From the NCBI GenBank assembly GCA_963681505.1, contig OY811973.1, positions 8,728,763 through 8,792,762 of the forward strand: DNA of 64,000 nucleotides. Direction: 5' to 3'. The notes under the pieces were generated by a model. It had not been told where the DNA came from. It ran no database searches and saw only the letters and a program-made list of their open reading frames with translations. The DNA comes from Eunapius fragilis. Lineage: Eukaryota > Porifera > Demospongiae > Spongillida > Spongillidae. A program made the position numbers and the translations under genes. The first letter of the stretch is position 1; each line of letters begins with the position of its first letter. Below, piece after piece: positions 59,291 to 64,000 of the stretch.

Positions 59291-59905
59291 ACTCCAATTT
59301 CTTCAAGAGGGGACCATTTAATTCAGCTGGAAAAACGGGGGACCAAATGTTTCAAAGGGGGACCAATTTTTATTCAGAATATATTGGTTCCCCCGGACCA
59401 AATATTTGGTCTGGGGGGACATTTTTTGGGGGGACCAATTCTTACGTGACAGTGCTCTTATCTAGCTAGTGACTGTTGACCGAAGATCTAAATCTGGTGG
59501 GGTTTTTTTTTTTTTTTTCACTATAGACAGTGTGTTAGTTTAGATACTGGGATCCCTCAGGCCCAAATAATGATCAATTAATATATCTAATATATTATTT
59601 GATCATTTTACTACAGCCACTAGTGGAGCTCCAAAATGAATACAAAATTTCCCCATAGTACCTTACTACACTAAATCCCCCCAACCAATTACTATATTAC
59701 GCCCTACCAATTAGCTATAATGAAGCACAAGCTTCCTGATACCAAAACCATTGGCAATTGAAAGTTAGCCATCAATGTTGGTAGCTCTAGCAATTTCTTC
59801 ACAGTAGTGTATAGTAGTGATAATATACTTAAAACTTTGTGGAATTTGAACCTTACTGTCACACCATCATTTAGGACACATCCAAATCTGGGAATTTTAT
59901 TCACA
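59291..59905. other. non-coding; hairpin-rich segment 59310-59450
   Basis: Repeated gggggaccaa motifs and a short palindrome (accaaatatttggt) suggest a small element inserted after the protease fragment. A T-run follows at 59504. No gene. Confidence 0.5.
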
Positions 59906-60870
<965 letters not shown>

Positions 60871-61053
60871 TGATGTATATCCGTATGTGATGAAAATTCA
60901 TTGTGAATTTCTTCTCCACCCGGCCTGCCCTGCACCTTTGTTTTTTGCATGCGCAATTGCGAACACGTCATGCACCATACCATAATGAATTGTCAAGTTT
61001 GGTGCTTAAAATTTTAATATAATCATGCGAAGCTGTGTACATATATATAGAGG

Positions 61054-62025
<972 letters not shown>

Positions 62026-62340
62026 CCCTTTGTGGAGGTTCGCTTATGTTTTGTTCTATCGACGTCGAGACTTCTTTTTATTTGTCTAAACGTCTTAATA
62101 CGTTTCCAACGTTTACGTGGCATTGACGATGATGCAATTAAGGAATTATAAATAGTACAAGAACATATCCATGTATAGTGTCCATAAATATACATATTAG
62201 ATTACATTCATTGTTAGGAAACATTCCACATTTCAATAATCTCTGGGGGGAGGGGGAGTGAAGGCGTGCTCTTATCTACCGAAGTTCTAAATTTGGTTGG
62301 GGCGGGGGGTACATGCTTATTATATGTCATGTACCTCAAG
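62026..62340. other. upstream of the ARF gene
   Basis: The promoter should lie here; nothing specific is recognisable. The sequence near 62260-62300 resembles 59450-59500. Confidence 0.4.
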
Positions 62341-62924
62341 TGTCTGTGGTTGCCCAAAATGCACCACCATGGTAGTTCTGGCAACGTACACCAAAAGATT
62401 GTAGAGCTATGTCTAAGGCTTTGACAAAAGGCCCTTCTTTAAATGAAAACTCTTCTTCAACTTTCTTTTCCAAAATCTGTACTTTCTTCTCCTTTAGAAT
62501 TTATATATAATGCAGTGCTTATGTAATGTGCAATTATTTATACTTAACTTACTGCTGCCTTTATCTCCTTTCTACATTCCTTAATGTGTTCCTCAAAATT
62601 TGCTGGTATACTGTTGGTCTGTCCAATTGCAACTGTTAGGTAAGTCTAGTGTTCAAAAAAATGTAGAACTACATCCTAAAGCAAGTTGACATAGATGCTT
62701 GGAGCTGACTTGAGACTCTCAGCAGTTAGTTTGGTGCAGCAGCCCTTGCATGGACATTGCAGGCATCCATTTTTAACCAAATATTGGGCCAGACAGTCAG
62801 CACATACTACTGTTTGGCATGGTAGCTGAATGGGCCTGTGGAGGATGTCACAGCAAAGGGAACATTTCAAGTTATCCAACACTGACATAGGTTGAACTGC
62901 TGCAAGTGGTATTCCTTTTATCAT
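62340..62924 (-). pseudogene. RING-finger mobile-element protein remnant
   Basis: The minus strand reads KCSLCCDILHRPIQLPCQTV then VCADCLAQYL and GCLQCPCKGC, a RING-type pattern with the usual His replaced. It continues KLTAESLKSAPSIYVNLL to a stop. Further 3' (62480-62340) a lysine-rich helix and ALDIALQSFGVRCQNYHGGA resemble the C-terminal part of a transposon-encoded protein family I recall from cnidarians and sponges. The large middle part of that protein is missing. Confidence 0.5.
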
Positions 62925-64000
62925 ATTCTTCTTGTTTGGTGCAAGACGTTGTATGTGTTTTAGGAGCAGTTGTACTAAGGGCGTTTTAGCCTTGTGTGGT
63001 CTTCCACTATTAATACACGTCCGCTAATCAACGCTTAAAATGTTTTACCAAGTACCGATATGATATGATATTCAATTGATTGGAAGTTATAAAACAGGTC
63101 ATGCACACTAATGTTTCAACCTGGACAAAAAGGATATAATTAGAACATCCATTAAAATTAAATGTACCGGAATGTGGCATCATTAAACTAATTATCTAAC
63201 CGTTCAGTATCGTACCGTTTTCTGCACGACGGGAGCCTCTACGAGGTGTATGCAGTTGTAAACATATACACAAATTCTTTCTGTACCTATCTATGCCCAA
63301 CATATGCGCAAATATCTTTTCTCCGACCGTCGGGAAGTATGTCTATTAGGGTCACGTGCGCACGTACGTGTGACCTCGTTTAGTCCAATTGATGCCTTGG
63401 GCTTCGTGAACTTTTTCTTAAGTTTCCAAACACTTGGACCTTGATTAGGGGCGTCATTCTGTAGATTACAGAGTGGCTCTCGAGCTCTCTTGGTAGTTTA
63501 GCGATCGCAAAAATATGAATAATCTATATTTATTATATTGATCCCTATGATTCAAGTGAGACTACAATGGACTTCCACTTATGCCAGCTCAAATTGCATT
63601 GTCGCTTGTGTGGATCCTTGTTGGTCCACAAGAAAGGGAGGAAACAGTTAAAGGCCAGTCACCCAAGGGTTTACTTATGTTCAACGTTTGCGTCGAAGCT
63701 GTATACATATGCTTTGGACTGGATGCTGCAAACTTAACGATGAAGCGCAGATTCACCCACATTCTTTCTTCAAGCGTTGCTACGACGCGATACGGCGCAT
63801 GCTAAAGGTAGCTAGTGAGTCGACATCGCCATTTCAACAGCCGCATGGAGCTGTACAAGTGGGAAGCTCATGCATCAGATGGTGGGTGCTAGGTGAGGAG
63901 CTATGTAGAAGTAACGTTAGTCTATACATAATTTACATTCAAATCATAAGTTTTTGACCATTTTATAGCTCAACATGATGAGCACTGATCATATAGTATA
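62925..64000. other. no gene recognised
   Basis: AT-rich sequence; short ORFs (63581-63957) have no recognisable domain. It may contain distal exons of a gene beyond the window. Confidence 0.4.

Overview
This is a eukaryotic, almost certainly early-branching metazoan window; a demosponge is my best guess. The genes are split by short GT-AG introns. Several remnant families here (coiled-coil/kinase genes, CXC + C48 protease + PHD mobile-element proteins, WSC-domain proteins) are ones I associate with sponge and cnidarian genomes. No bacterial signal was seen. Base composition is AT-rich, with many poly-G/poly-C runs and microsatellites, and one 200-base N gap.

Layout. 0-5 kb: mobile-element debris (integrase, ankyrin exon, retroelement end) and a large foldback. 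5.6-10.85 kb: copy 1 of a near-identical segmental duplication carrying a two-WSC-domain exon; its right edge lies inside a palindromic element. 11.2-13.3 kb: a two-exon Golgi-type glycosyltransferase (minus). 13.9-17.9 kb: a reverse transcriptase fragment, the first 32-bp satellite array and foldbacks. 17.9-20 kb: the best gene, a complete three-exon KAT14 (ATAC-complex acetyltransferase), with a Kunitz-like exon antisense behind it. 20.9-29.1 kb: a 32-bp satellite split by a 2.9-kb transposon with a 3-bp target duplication. 29.1-30.25 kb: a broken coiled-coil kinase gene. 30.77-35.3 kb: copy 2 of the segmental duplication, its WSC exon frameshifted. 35.3-39.7 kb: a zinc-finger fragment and nested DNA transposons, with a small glycine/alanine-rich ORF between. 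39.8-42.4 kb: tandem units each carrying consensus splice sites around a short exon-like core. 42.7-45.3 kb: a CXC/C48-protease/PHD protein ended by a stop at the last zinc ligand. 45.6-53 kb: palindromes, low-complexity DNA, an assembly gap with duplicated flanks, and a ~62-bp tandem repeat. 53-54.2 kb: the fourth satellite array. 54.6-56.3 kb: an uncharacterised multi-pass membrane protein with a duplicated tail. 57-61.4 kb: integrase and ARF fragments, a KAT14-tail duplicate and a (GA)n run. 61-62 kb: a complete five-exon ARF-family GTPase with an altered switch II and a long C-terminal tail. 62.3-62.9 kb: a RING-finger mobile-element remnant.

Only KAT14, the ARF-family GTPase, the glycosyltransferase (3' end not found) and the membrane protein look like host genes; the first two have internally consistent exon phases throughout. 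The rest is dominated by repeat expansion, foldback elements and local duplication. I see no pathway linking the genes.
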